64,000 nucleotides of DNA from Streptomyces filipinensis (GCF_014649495.1 NZ_BMTD01000006.1:248001-312000); one strand, 5' to 3'; shown: positions 34,457 through 42,399, counted from the first letter of the stretch. Notes: a model not told the origin generated them from the sequence alone. Translations and numbers: made by a program.

Positions 34457-35044
34457 GTGTCGGGTTTCCGGTTCCCCGTGAGCCGCCTCCCGGACGAGGC
34501 TCTGCTGTCCGGGCTGGCCACCGGTGACCCGGAACTCGCGGTCATCTTCGTACGGAGATTCCAGCACCGGGTCTTCGGAGTCGCCATGGCGGTCACCCGT
34601 GATCAGCAACTCGCCGAGGACGTCGCCCAGCTGACGTTCGAGCGAGCCTGGAGGCATGCCCAGATCTACGACTCGCGCCGCGGCTCGGTCGCCACCTGGC
34701 TGACGACCATCGCGCACAACCTGGCCGTCGACGCCGTCCGCGCGCGCCGGACCGAGCCGATGGCGTCCGAGGACCTCGACGCCCTCCTCGATGCCGTCAC
34801 CGCGACCCCCGAGCAGTGGGCCCTGGCCGACGAGGCCTCCTCGCAGCTGCGGGCCGCCGTGGCGCGACTGCCACGGGAACAGGCGCGGGCCCTGGTGATG
34901 GCGGGCATCTACGGGCTGACGGCCCACCAGATCGCCGAGCGGGAGGGGATCCCGCTGGGCACCGCCAAGACCCGGGTCAGGGCCGCGATGGCGAAGCTGC
35001 GCACCACCCTCGTGTCTCCGCAGCGAGGCGACCATGTCCAGTGA
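34457..35044 (+). CDS. ECF-type sigma factor
   Basis: The sigma-70 family protein (195 residues from this start) has region 2 (FVRRFQHRVFGVAMAVTRDQQLAEDVAQLTFERAWRH, then SVATWLTTIAHNLAVDAVR) and region 4 (LPREQARALVMAGIYGLTAHQIAEREGIPLGTAKTRVRAAMAKLR). The start is uncertain. The frame is open from 34388, but a -10-like TATACA (34446-34451) ends 5 nt before a GTG at 34457, suggesting a leaderless message. Its end overlaps the downstream anti-sigma gene by 11 bp. Confidence 0.85.
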   Translation: MSGFRFPVSRLPDEALLSGLATGDPELAVIFVRRFQHRVFGVAMAVTRDQQLAEDVAQLTFERAWRHAQIYDSRRGSVATWLTTIAHNLAVDAVRARRTEPMASEDLDALLDAVTATPEQWALADEASSQLRAAVARLPREQARALVMAGIYGLTAHQIAEREGIPLGTAKTRVRAAMAKLRTTLVSPQRGDHVQ

Positions 35045-35801
35045 CTGGAACTGCGACAAGCTGCGGGAGATCGGCGCCGAGCTCGCACTGGGCGTGCTGT
35101 GCGGCAGCGAGCGGGCCGAGGCGGTCGCCCATCTGGACGGGTGCGCGGACTGCCGGGAGTACATCCGGCAACTGACCCTGGTCGGCGACCGGCTGATCGG
35201 CCTGCTGCCGGACAGCGACCCGCCTCCCGGCTTCGAGACCCGGGTGGCGCGCAGGCTGGCCCAGCAGGCGGCCACGCAGGAGGGCCCCGCAGGCGCGCGC
35301 GCGGCCGGCCGGGCGACCCGGAACTTCCGTGGCCGGGCCCGCCGGGCCCGGATGCGGCTCGCCGCGGTCGCCACCACGCTCGCGGTCGCCGTCGGGTTCG
35401 CCGGCTGGGCGGTGGGCACCGCCGTCCAGCAGGTCACGGTGAGCGCGCCCGCCACCGTGTCCGAGCCCATGCTGATGGGCGACATGATCGCGGCCAGCGG
35501 CCGGCCGGTCGGCGAGTTCTACGCCCACCCCGGAAGCCCCGGCTGGATCTTCATGTCCGTCGATCTCGCCGGGCGCCGCGGCTCCTACACCGGAACGGTC
35601 GCCTGTCTCCTGGAGCGTGCGGACGGCAGCATGGTCAACGTCGGGAACTTCTCCGTGCGCGGCGGCCGCGGTGACTGGGGCGTGGGAGCTCCCGGCGACC
35701 TCTCGGCCGTCCTACGCGCCCGGCTGACCTCTCCGGACGGCACCGTCCTCGCCACGGCTCATCTGGAGAAGGGCCATGTGGTCGAGCCGGAGGACACCTG
35801 A
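35034..35801 (+). CDS. Zinc-binding transmembrane anti-sigma factor
   Basis: The 255-residue protein has an N-terminal ZAS domain with the His-x3-Cys-x2-Cys motif (His33, Cys37, Cys40), one transmembrane helix (about 107-128) and an extracytoplasmic C-terminal domain of about 125 residues rich in beta pattern. It should hold the co-encoded ECF sigma factor at the membrane and release it on an outside signal. It overlaps the sigma gene, a normal sigma/anti-sigma layout. Confidence 0.88.
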   Translation: MSSDWNCDKLREIGAELALGVLCGSERAEAVAHLDGCADCREYIRQLTLVGDRLIGLLPDSDPPPGFETRVARRLAQQAATQEGPAGARAAGRATRNFRGRARRARMRLAAVATTLAVAVGFAGWAVGTAVQQVTVSAPATVSEPMLMGDMIAASGRPVGEFYAHPGSPGWIFMSVDLAGRRGSYTGTVACLLERADGSMVNVGNFSVRGGRGDWGVGAPGDLSAVLRARLTSPDGTVLATAHLEKGHVVEPEDT

Positions 35802-35818
35802 GACACGGCGCGTCCGGC

Positions 35819-36730
35819 TCACGGACGGCGCGCCGGGGGCAGCGTCGCCGCCAGGGCGGCGGCGAGTTCGGCGACCGTGGGCCGGGTCGCCGGTTCAGGC
35901 CGCAGACAGGCGTCGACGGCGGCGGCGAGCGCGGGCGGCAGACGCCGCCGGGAGGCGAGGGGCGGGGCGGTCCCCTCCGTCTGCGGACCCCGGTCGTCAG
36001 GGTCGCCGGTGCCGTCGTGCCGGTCGTACGGGTCGTCCCGGCCGCCGGTGACGCCGTCGTCCGTCCCGGCCTCGGCCCCCGCCCCGGTCCCGCCGCGGCG
36101 GAACGGCGTCTCGCCGCACGCCACCTCGAACAGCGTGACGCCGATGCCCCACACGTCGGCGGCGGCCGTGAGCGGACCGCCGCGCGCCTGCTCAGGAGCC
36201 CTGTAGCCGAACGTGCCCAGCTCGGCGGGCGCCGGCCCGGGCGGCCGCGCGAGGCTCAGGTCCAGCACCTTCGCATGACCGCGCTCGACCACCACGTTGG
36301 CCGGTTTGAGGTCCAGGTGCAGCAGGCCCCGGCCGTGCAGATAGTGGACCGCGGAACACAGCTGCGTGCCGAGCAGCGCCACGTCCGCCGCGGCCGGCCG
36401 GCGCCGCAACCGGTGCACGAGGTGGGACAGCGTCTCACCGGTCAGTGTCTCCAGGACGACGACCGGCTCGGGCGACGTGACGACGTCGTAGCCGCGGACC
36501 AGGTGCGGATGGCTGAACTCCCGCAGCCACCGGCCCTCCCGCAGCATCCGCTCACCCAGCCGCGCCTCGCCCCGCCGGTCCGTCCGCACCAGCTTGAGCA
36601 CACAGCGGCAGGCCCGTTCCTCGCTCCAGGCGTCGTAGACGTCCTGCCAGCCGGTGCGCGTCAGATGCGCCAGGACCTCGTACCCCGGCGCCGGCCTCGC
36701 GCCCGGCGGGAGGGGCTCCGGGCCGCTCAT
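35819..36730 (-). CDS. Atypical soluble protein kinase (Hanks-type fold) coupled to an ABC exporter
   Basis: The 303-residue protein has a kinase fold without a transmembrane segment. Invariant Lys46 is in CVLKLV. The catalytic loop reads HLDLKPANVVV (138-148), with Leu in place of the Arg of HRD. The metal motif is DLS (157-159) in place of DFG, and APE is GYRAPE (175-180). The glycine-rich loop is poor. An acidic Gly/Asp-rich insert (about 207-250) precedes the C-lobe end. The catalytic Asp140 and metal Asp157 remain, so activity is possible. ATG 36730 overlaps the ABC stop, so the two are coupled. Ser/Thr kinase or dedicated peptide kinase are both open. Confidence 0.82.
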   Translation of the reverse strand: MSGPEPLPPGARPAPGYEVLAHLTRTGWQDVYDAWSEERACRCVLKLVRTDRRGEARLGERMLREGRWLREFSHPHLVRGYDVVTSPEPVVVLETLTGETLSHLVHRLRRRPAAADVALLGTQLCSAVHYLHGRGLLHLDLKPANVVVERGHAKVLDLSLARPPGPAPAELGTFGYRAPEQARGGPLTAAADVWGIGVTLFEVACGETPFRRGGTGAGAEAGTDDGVTGGRDDPYDRHDGTGDPDDRGPQTEGTAPPLASRRRLPPALAAAVDACLRPEPATRPTVAELAAALAATLPPARRP

Positions 36731-38541
36731 GACAGCACCGTGCCCGCGCTGAGCCGGTGCAACCGGGCGTACGTCCCCTCCACGCGGAGCAGATCCGCAT
36801 GAGCGCCGGTCTCCACCACCCGGCCGTGGTCGAGCACCACGATCCGCGTGGCGTCGCGGACGGTCAGCAGGTTGTGTGAGATGACGACGGTGGTCCGCCC
36901 GGCCATGAGCCGGCGCAACGGCTCCATGATCCGCCGCCCGGAGCGGGCGTCGAGCCCCGTGGTCGGCTCGTCCAGCAGCAGCACCGGCGCGTCCCTGATC
37001 ATCGCGCGGGCGATCGCCAGGCGCTGGCACTGCCCGCCGGACAGCGTCCGGCCGCGCTGGCCGACCAGCGTGTCGTAGCCCTCCGGGAGCCGCTCGATGA
37101 ACTCGTGGGCGTCCGCGGCACGGGCCGCCGCGACGACGTCCGCCTCACCGGCACCGGGCCGGCCGTAGGCGATGTTCTCGCGCACCGTGCCGTGGAAGAC
37201 GAGCGTCTCCTGGAGCACCACCGCGATGTTCTCCCGTACGTCGGTCGGGCTCAGCTCCCGCAGGTCCGAACCGTCGAGCAGGACCGCGCCCCGGTCCGGG
37301 TCGTAGAAGCGCAACTGGAGCTTGGCGACCGTGGACTTGCCGGCGCCGCTCGCCCCGACCAGCGCCAGGGTCTCCCCGGGAGCCACCCGGAAGGAGACGT
37401 CCGACAGCGCCCACGAGGAGGTACCGGGGTAGCGGAAGCAGACGCCGTCGAACTCCACCTCGCCCCGCGCACGGCCGATCCGCCGGGCGCCCGGGGCGTC
37501 GACGACCTGCGGGCGCTGGTCCAGCAACTCGATGATCCGCTCGGCCGAGGCGGAGGCCGCGTAGAAGGTGGTGCCGAGCCCGGACAGGCCGTGCACCGGG
37601 CCGTAGAGCTTGCCGATCAACGCGAGGAACACCAGCAGTCCGCCCAGCGTCAGGTGCCCCTGCGCCAGCTTCCAGGTGCCGAGGCCCAGCACCGCGAGAA
37701 CGCCCGTCACCTCGATCATCTCGACGAGGGGCCCGTAGACGGAGCGGATCCGCGCCGAGGCCATCGCCGCCCGGAACCTTCCGACGTTCTCCCGCTCGAA
37801 CCGGCGCTCCTCCCACCCCTGCCGGTTGTACGCCTGGACCAGGGCGACGTTGCCGAGCGCCTCCTCGGCGATCGCGCTGAGAGAGCCGCTGCGCCGCCTG
37901 CGCTCCCGCGACGCGGCCTTGATCAGCCGCGAGAAGTGCCGGGCGGCGACCCAGAACAGCGGCACGATGGCCAGGGCCAGCAGGGTGAGGTCCCACCGCA
38001 GGTAGAGCAGCAGGCCCAGGAAGACACCCAGCTGGACCACGTAGTAGAGGATGTCCGCCACGCCTGAGAGCAGGAACGTCTCCACCGCGTCGACGTCCCC
38101 CGTGACGCGGGACAGCACGTCGCCGAGTCGCCGGCGTTCGAAGAAGCCGAGCGAAAGCCCCTGCACGTGCCGGAACACGTCGGAGCGGAGGGAGAGCAGG
38201 AAGCGCTCGCCGACCCAGGTGGACAGCACGTCGTCGGCGAACCCCAGGATCCCGGAGAAGACGACGAGCCCCAGGTAGGCCGGCGCGATCCACAGCAGCG
38301 GCCGCAGGTCGCGGGGGACGAGCACACCGTCCACGACGATCTTGAAGAGCCAGATCTCGGCGGCGTCCACGACCGGGCCGAGCAGGCTGAAGAAGAAGAC
38401 GGGCACGAGCCAGCGACGGCCGCCGCGCGTGTAAGGCCAGAACCGCCGGAACACCGCCCGTGGGGAGACAGGTGGCGCGGCGTCGACGACGGCGTCGGAG
38501 GTGTCCCCGACCGACAGCAGACGCCGCAGGAGATGCGCCAT
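36727..38541 (-). CDS. ABC exporter, fused permease and ATPase
   Basis: The 604-residue half-transporter has a type I exporter membrane domain of six helices (about 40-345) and an ATPase domain. Walker A is GASGAGKST (396-404), the signature is LSGGQCQR, Walker B is VLLLDEPT, and the switch His is in VVISHNL. There is no N-terminal C39 peptidase, so it does not itself cleave a leader. It lies 80 bp after a small His/Gly-rich peptide gene, separated by a strong hairpin, and is coupled to a kinase gene. Export of that peptide or a product made from it is the simplest reading. Confidence 0.92.
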   Translation of the reverse strand: MAHLLRRLLSVGDTSDAVVDAAPPVSPRAVFRRFWPYTRGGRRWLVPVFFFSLLGPVVDAAEIWLFKIVVDGVLVPRDLRPLLWIAPAYLGLVVFSGILGFADDVLSTWVGERFLLSLRSDVFRHVQGLSLGFFERRRLGDVLSRVTGDVDAVETFLLSGVADILYYVVQLGVFLGLLLYLRWDLTLLALAIVPLFWVAARHFSRLIKAASRERRRRSGSLSAIAEEALGNVALVQAYNRQGWEERRFERENVGRFRAAMASARIRSVYGPLVEMIEVTGVLAVLGLGTWKLAQGHLTLGGLLVFLALIGKLYGPVHGLSGLGTTFYAASASAERIIELLDQRPQVVDAPGARRIGRARGEVEFDGVCFRYPGTSSWALSDVSFRVAPGETLALVGASGAGKSTVAKLQLRFYDPDRGAVLLDGSDLRELSPTDVRENIAVVLQETLVFHGTVRENIAYGRPGAGEADVVAAARAADAHEFIERLPEGYDTLVGQRGRTLSGGQCQRLAIARAMIRDAPVLLLDEPTTGLDARSGRRIMEPLRRLMAGRTTVVISHNLLTVRDATRIVVLDHGRVVETGAHADLLRVEGTYARLHRLSAGTVLS

Positions 38542-38576
38542 GGGATGCGTCCCTCGGGGATCGGAGGATCGGGGAA

Positions 38577-38607
38577 GCGGGCCCGGGTCCTCCGGCCCCG
38601 GGCCCGC
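38577..38607 (-). terminator. GC-rich hairpin between the peptide gene and the ABC gene
   Basis: GCGGGCCCGGG (38577-38587) pairs exactly with CCCGGGCCCGC (38597-38607) around a 9-nt loop. It lies 14 bp past the peptide stop codon and about 35 bp before the ABC start. As a partial terminator or 3' stabiliser it would give more peptide mRNA than exporter mRNA. Confidence 0.7.
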
Positions 38608-38621
38608 TCAGCCTTGTGTGT

Positions 38622-38828
38622 TCAGTAGCCGCCGTGGCCGCCGTGGCCGCCGTGGCCACCGTGGCCACCGTGACCGTGGTCGCCGTGGCCGTGGTCGCCG
38701 TGACCGTGACCGTGGTCGCCGTGGCCGTGGTCACCGTGGTCGTGACCGTTGCCCGAGAAGTCGTGGCCCGACGAGTCATCGCCGTGATCCCGGCGCATGG
38801 CCGGGAAGAGACTGCTGAAGATAGCCAT
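38622..38828 (-). CDS. 68-residue His/Gly/Asp-repeat peptide, candidate exported metal-binding peptide
   Basis: The peptide starts MAIFSSLFPAMRRDHGDDSS and continues as HGD and HG repeats, ending in four HGG units and a terminal Tyr. Roughly one third of residues are Gly and over a quarter are His; it has no Cys. ATG 38828 has a good GGGAGGAA site. There is no standard signal peptide: the only hydrophobic stretch is IFSSLFPAM near the start. The repeats would bind Ni, Zn, Cu or haem. A small repetitive peptide just upstream of an ABC exporter and a kinase resembles a modified-peptide or metallophore locus. No family is recognised. Confidence 0.72.
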   Translation of the reverse strand: MAIFSSLFPAMRRDHGDDSSGHDFSGNGHDHGDHGHGDHGHGHGDHGHGDHGHGGHGGHGGHGGHGGY

Positions 38829-38856
38829 TGCGTTCCTCCCGAAACTTGCTGCACAC

Positions 38857-38868
38857 GAGATACGTGTC
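38857..38868 (-). promoter_or_regulatory. 12-bp motif upstream of the peptide gene, shared with the reductase gene
   Basis: GAGATACGTGTC (minus strand GACACGTATCTC) ends 28 nt before the peptide start. The same 12 bases occur in the same orientation 32 nt before the reductase start at 41868. With flanks it forms ACACG-N5-CGTGT (38853-38867). It may be a promoter element or regulator site. Confidence 0.45.
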
Positions 38869-38910
38869 AGGGCGCACATCGGATGGCTGTTTCCGGAAGA
38901 AATTCCATTT

Positions 38911-39714
38911 TCAACCCAGTCGTGCGGCCAGGCCCCCCGTGCACCGCACCTCGTCACCGGCCGTGATCAGCAGCGCCTCCACCCCGGGCAGCGTCTCCAG
39001 CCACTCCAGCCCCGCCCGCGAACCCATCGCGAACGCCGCCGTGGCCCAGCAGTCCACCCAGGTCAGCCGTGGCCCCACCACCGTCACCGACACCAGGTCC
39101 GTGACCGCCGGCCGGCCCGTCCGCGGGTCCACGATGTGCGCGCCCCGCTCGGCCGTGCCGGACGTCGCCACCGACAGTTCGTCCGCTCCCGCGGCCGAGA
39201 TCACCGCCGCCAGCCCGCCCGGACGCAGGGGGTCGGACACGCCGACCCGCCACGGCCGGTGCGGCTCCGGCGCACCCAGCATCTGGACGTCCCCGCCCCC
39301 GTTCACGCTGACCCCGCGCACCCCGGCCACCTGCGCCAGCAGCCGTGCGGCCCGCTCCACCGCCCAGCCCTTGACGATGCCGGTGGGGTCCAGCGCGCCC
39401 CGGTAGCGCGGGCTGAACCAGCCGTCGCTCCTCCGGTCCGCCTCGGCCGCGAGGTCCAGCACCTCCGCCACCTCCGGCGCGCACTCCGCCACGGTCAGCT
39501 CCCCCCGGGCCAGCCGCGAGACCTGGCTGTCCTCCCGGTAGGTGCTGAAGACCGCGTCCGCCCGGTGCAGTCCGGCCACCGCTTCGGCGAGCGCCTCGCG
39601 TACCGCACGCGCATCCCCGCCGCGGACGTCGAAGGAGAAGACGGTCCCCATGACCTCCTCCGCGTGACGCACCGCGGCGGGAGCCTCGGCAGGCCCGGCC
39701 ACCGTGTCAGCCAC
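38911..39714 (-). CDS. apbE: FAD:protein FMN transferase (ApbE)
   Basis: The 267-residue ApbE takes FAD and attaches FMN through a phosphodiester to a Thr of target flavoproteins, outside the cytoplasmic membrane. Motifs seen: MGTVFSFDV, DAVFSTYREDSQVSRL, DPTGIVKGWAVERAARLL (FAD/Mg site), VNGGGDVQ, SVATSGTAERGAHIVDPRTGRP. No clear signal peptide is present at the chosen ATG (39714). It overlaps the upstream FMN-binding gene by 8 bp, which provides its likely substrates. Confidence 0.92.
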   Translation of the reverse strand: MADTVAGPAEAPAAVRHAEEVMGTVFSFDVRGGDARAVREALAEAVAGLHRADAVFSTYREDSQVSRLARGELTVAECAPEVAEVLDLAAEADRRSDGWFSPRYRGALDPTGIVKGWAVERAARLLAQVAGVRGVSVNGGGDVQMLGAPEPHRPWRVGVSDPLRPGGLAAVISAAGADELSVATSGTAERGAHIVDPRTGRPAVTDLVSVTVVGPRLTWVDCWATAAFAMGSRAGLEWLETLPGVEALLITAGDEVRCTGGLAARLG

Positions 39715-40468
39715 CGGCCTGGTCCAGCGCGGACTGCAGCGACTGCTTGTAGCCGGTGCTGGTGTAGGTGGCGCCGGAGACGGCGTCGATGTCCGCGTTC
39801 CCGGCCGCGACGGCCTCCTGGTTGAGCTTGGGTACCGCCATGGCCGTCTTCTGGTCGCTGAGGCCGCCCTTGGGCGCCTGTACGGCCTCCGCCTCGGTGA
39901 CCTTGCCGCCGGCGACGGTGACGCGCACCTGGACGGGCCCGTACTGGGTCTGCGTGACCTTCCCGGTGACCGTGCGCGCCTGGGCGGCCCCGGCGGCCCC
40001 GCCGGTGGACGCCGACGACGGCTTCACCTTGTCCAGCGCCGACTGCAGCGACTTCTTGTACCCCGTGCTCGTGTACGTCGCCCCCGACACCGAGTCGATC
40101 CGCGCGCTCTGCGCCGCGACGGCCTCCTGGTTGAGCTTGGGTACCGCCATGGCCGTCTTCTGGTCGCTGAGGCCGCCCTTGGGCGCCTGCACGGCCTCCG
40201 CCCTGGTGACCTTGCCGCCGGCGACGGTCAGCCGTACCTGCACGGTCCCGTACTGCGTCTGCGTCGCGTCGCCGGTCACCGTGCCGGAGCCGGTGGAGGC
40301 CTGCGTGCCACCCCCGGTGCCGCCCTGCGGTGACTGCTGCGCCGCCGCGCCCACCGCCGACGCCGAGGCCGGATCGGACGCCGGCTTCAGCGACAGCAGC
40401 AGGACGACACCGGACACGGTGGCGGCCGTGGCCAGGACGACCCGCCGGATCGGGTGGCTCTTCCTCAT
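39707..40468 (-). CDS. Exported protein with two tandem FMN-binding domains
   Basis: The 253-residue protein has an N-terminal signal or anchor (about 8-28), a Gly/Thr linker and two near-identical FMN-binding domains (about 62-147 and 165-250). Each carries the ApbE acceptor motif SGATYTSTGY, with flavinylation expected at Thr131 and Thr234. The DNA of the two copies is also almost identical, so the duplication is recent or maintained by gene conversion. It should carry electrons outside the membrane, fed by the reductase encoded 17 bp upstream. Confidence 0.9.
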   Translation of the reverse strand: MRKSHPIRRVVLATAATVSGVVLLLSLKPASDPASASAVGAAAQQSPQGGTGGGTQASTGSGTVTGDATQTQYGTVQVRLTVAGGKVTRAEAVQAPKGGLSDQKTAMAVPKLNQEAVAAQSARIDSVSGATYTSTGYKKSLQSALDKVKPSSASTGGAAGAAQARTVTGKVTQTQYGPVQVRVTVAGGKVTEAEAVQAPKGGLSDQKTAMAVPKLNQEAVAAGNADIDAVSGATYTSTGYKQSLQSALDQAGG

Positions 40469-40485
40469 GGCTTCGCAGCTCCTGC

Positions 40486-41868
40486 TCACATCTCGAACGA
40501 CTCGTGGTGGATGCGGCGGGCGGGGACCCCCGCGCCGCGCAGCGCCTCGTACACCGACTGCGCGAACCCGGCCGGGCCGCACATGAACACGTCGTGGTGG
40601 TCGATGTCCGGGATCTTCCGCTGGAGGTTCTCCGCGGAGATGTCCGGCCGCTCGCCCTCCGGGCTGTTCACCGCGTACATCAGCCGGGCGCCCCGCTCGT
40701 CGGCGATCTTCGCCAGCTCGTCCCACAGCGCCAGGTCCTGGGTGCTGTTGGCCCGGTAGAGCAGGGTGATGTCACCGGCCGCCCCGGGCAGCGTCTCGAA
40801 CAGGGCCCGCATCGGCGTGATGCCCACCCCGCCCGCGACCAGCAGCACCTTGCCCCGGCTGCGGCGCTGCGCGGTCATCGCGCCGTACGGGCCCTCCGCC
40901 CACACCCGGGTGCCGGGCGTCAGCTCGCGCAGCCGGGCACTGTGGTCTCCGATCGCCTTCACCGTGATCCGCAGCATGTCCGGGCGGGGGGCCGCCGACA
41001 GCGAGTACGGGTGCGAGCTGAAGCGCATCCCGGGAGCGAGGAACCGCCAGCGGAAGAACTGCCCCGCCTCCGCGCCCATCCGGTGCAGCCTCCGCCCGCC
41101 GATCAGCACCGACACGATGCCCGGCGTCTCCTCGATGACCGCCTCCACCCGCATGCGGTGACGGAGGTTCAGCCGGATCGGGGTGAGGATGCGGTACCAG
41201 ACCACCAGCGCGGTGACGGTGCCGTACAGCCCGTACCAGAAGGTCTTGGCGGTGGGTTCGACCGCGAAGTCGTTGCCGGTGGTGATCTGGTGCCAGAACG
41301 TCAGGAACACCGCGGCGTAGGTCAGCAGATGGACGTGGTACCAGGTGTCGTACGGCAGCCGGCGGCGGATCCCGCCGACCGAGCTCAGGCCGATGAGCAC
41401 GAACAGACCGGTGCCGATGGCGGCCTTGCCCATGTCGGGCAGCTGGTTGATGGAGTCGATGGTCTGCTGGACGATGTCGCCGAGCGACTTGCCCGCCTGG
41501 AGCGCGTACCCCCACATGGTCAGGAACACATGGGCCACGATCAGGCAGAGCGTGTAACGGCCGCTCATCGCGTGCCAGCGGGCCACCCGGTCCGAGCCGA
41601 CCCGCCGCTCCAGCGCCGGTACGCGCGCCATCTGGAGCACGACCAGGGCCATCAGATAGCCGGCCAGCAGGCCGGTGATGCGGCCCGCGTTGAGGATCTT
41701 GCTGTTGTCGTCGGCGATGGACGGTGTGTTGTGCCACCAGAGCCACAGCACGGCCGCCGCGCCCGCCCAGACGGCGAGCAGCAGCGGGACGGCCGGTGAG
41801 CGGCGCGGGCGGATGCGGCGCATCGTCTGGCGGCGGGCGGCACGTCCGCCTGCGAGCGTGGTGGTCAC
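40486..41868 (-). CDS. Ferric-reductase-like transmembrane flavoprotein, copy 1
   Basis: The 460-residue protein has six N-terminal helices with paired histidines in SGRYTLCLIVAHVFL and YHVHLLTYAAVFLTFWH (haem ligands). A FAD-binding domain (HPYSLSAAP) and an NAD(P)-binding domain (LVAGGVGITPMRALFE, DVFMCGPAGFA) follow. It would move electrons from cytoplasmic NAD(P)H through FAD and haem across the membrane. GTG 41868 has GGAGGAA upstream. The ferric-reductase name describes the fold; the partner here is probably the co-encoded FMN-binding protein. Confidence 0.9.
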   Translation of the reverse strand: MTTTLAGGRAARRQTMRRIRPRRSPAVPLLLAVWAGAAAVLWLWWHNTPSIADDNSKILNAGRITGLLAGYLMALVVLQMARVPALERRVGSDRVARWHAMSGRYTLCLIVAHVFLTMWGYALQAGKSLGDIVQQTIDSINQLPDMGKAAIGTGLFVLIGLSSVGGIRRRLPYDTWYHVHLLTYAAVFLTFWHQITTGNDFAVEPTAKTFWYGLYGTVTALVVWYRILTPIRLNLRHRMRVEAVIEETPGIVSVLIGGRRLHRMGAEAGQFFRWRFLAPGMRFSSHPYSLSAAPRPDMLRITVKAIGDHSARLRELTPGTRVWAEGPYGAMTAQRRSRGKVLLVAGGVGITPMRALFETLPGAAGDITLLYRANSTQDLALWDELAKIADERGARLMYAVNSPEGERPDISAENLQRKIPDIDHHDVFMCGPAGFAQSVYEALRGAGVPARRIHHESFEM

Positions 41869-41900
41869 GGTTCCTCCGTGGGGACTTGACCCTTGGCCCA

Positions 41901-41912
41901 GAGATACGTGTC
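41901..41912 (-). promoter_or_regulatory. 12-bp motif upstream of reductase copy 1
   Basis: GAGATACGTGTC lies in the 59-bp gap between the second FMN-binding gene and this reductase gene, and is identical to the motif at 38857-38868. Its presence inside the gene run suggests an internal promoter or regulator site. Confidence 0.4.
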
Positions 41913-41927
41913 GCATGCGCTGAGTGT

Positions 41928-42389
41928 TCAGAACCCCGCCGAGTCCAGCGCGGACTGGAGTGACCGGCGGTAACCGTCGCTCGTGTACGTCGCTCCCGAG
42001 ACGGCGTCGATCCGCGCGCTCTGCGCGGCCAGTGCTTCGCGCCGCAGCTGGGGCAGGGCGTACCCGTTGATCTCCTGGTCGCGCGGGTTGTCCTGCGGGT
42101 ACCGCACCGCCGTCACGTCCGTGAGCCGGCCGCCCTGCACCGTCACCCGCACCTGGACCGGTCCCCAGCGGGTCTGGACGGTGTCGCCGGTGGCGCTCCC
42201 GGCGGTGCCCTGGCCGGAGCCGGCCGACGGCCTCGAACCGCCGGACGCGGCCGGGGGCTTCGCGCTGGCCGACGCCAGCGTGGGAGCCGTGTGCGGCTTC
42301 AGCGACAGCAGCAGCACCATTCCGGAGACGGTCGCGGCACTGGCCAGCACGATGCGGCGCAGCGGACGGCTCTTCTTCAACGCGTGCAC
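41928..42389 (-). CDS. Exported FMN-binding protein, single domain
   Basis: The 153-residue protein has an N-terminal hydrophobic anchor (about 12-30), a low-complexity linker and one FMN-binding domain (about 65-150) with the acceptor motif SGATYTSDGY (Thr134). It resembles one half of the two-domain protein at 39707-40468. It begins 10 bp after reductase copy 2, its probable electron donor. Confidence 0.9.
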   Translation of the reverse strand: MHALKKSRPLRRIVLASAATVSGMVLLLSLKPHTAPTLASASAKPPAASGGSRPSAGSGQGTAGSATGDTVQTRWGPVQVRVTVQGGRLTDVTAVRYPQDNPRDQEINGYALPQLRREALAAQSARIDAVSGATYTSDGYRRSLQSALDSAGF

Positions 42390-42399
42390 TTTCGGGCCC

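Noticed and set aside
36727..38541. Peptidase-containing bacteriocin exporter
   Set aside because: The N-terminus has no C39 Cys/His motif; it begins directly with a linker and the first transmembrane helix.
38630..38765. Tandem short DNA repeats that could be taken for a CRISPR array or minisatellite
   Set aside because: The unit is a variable 6-9 nt, there are no spacers, and the repeats read in frame as HGD/HGG codons of a gene with a good ribosome site.
35819..38828. Class III/IV lanthipeptide locus
   Set aside because: The kinase protein is 303 residues with no lyase or LanC-like cyclase domain, and the small peptide has no Cys to form thioether rings.
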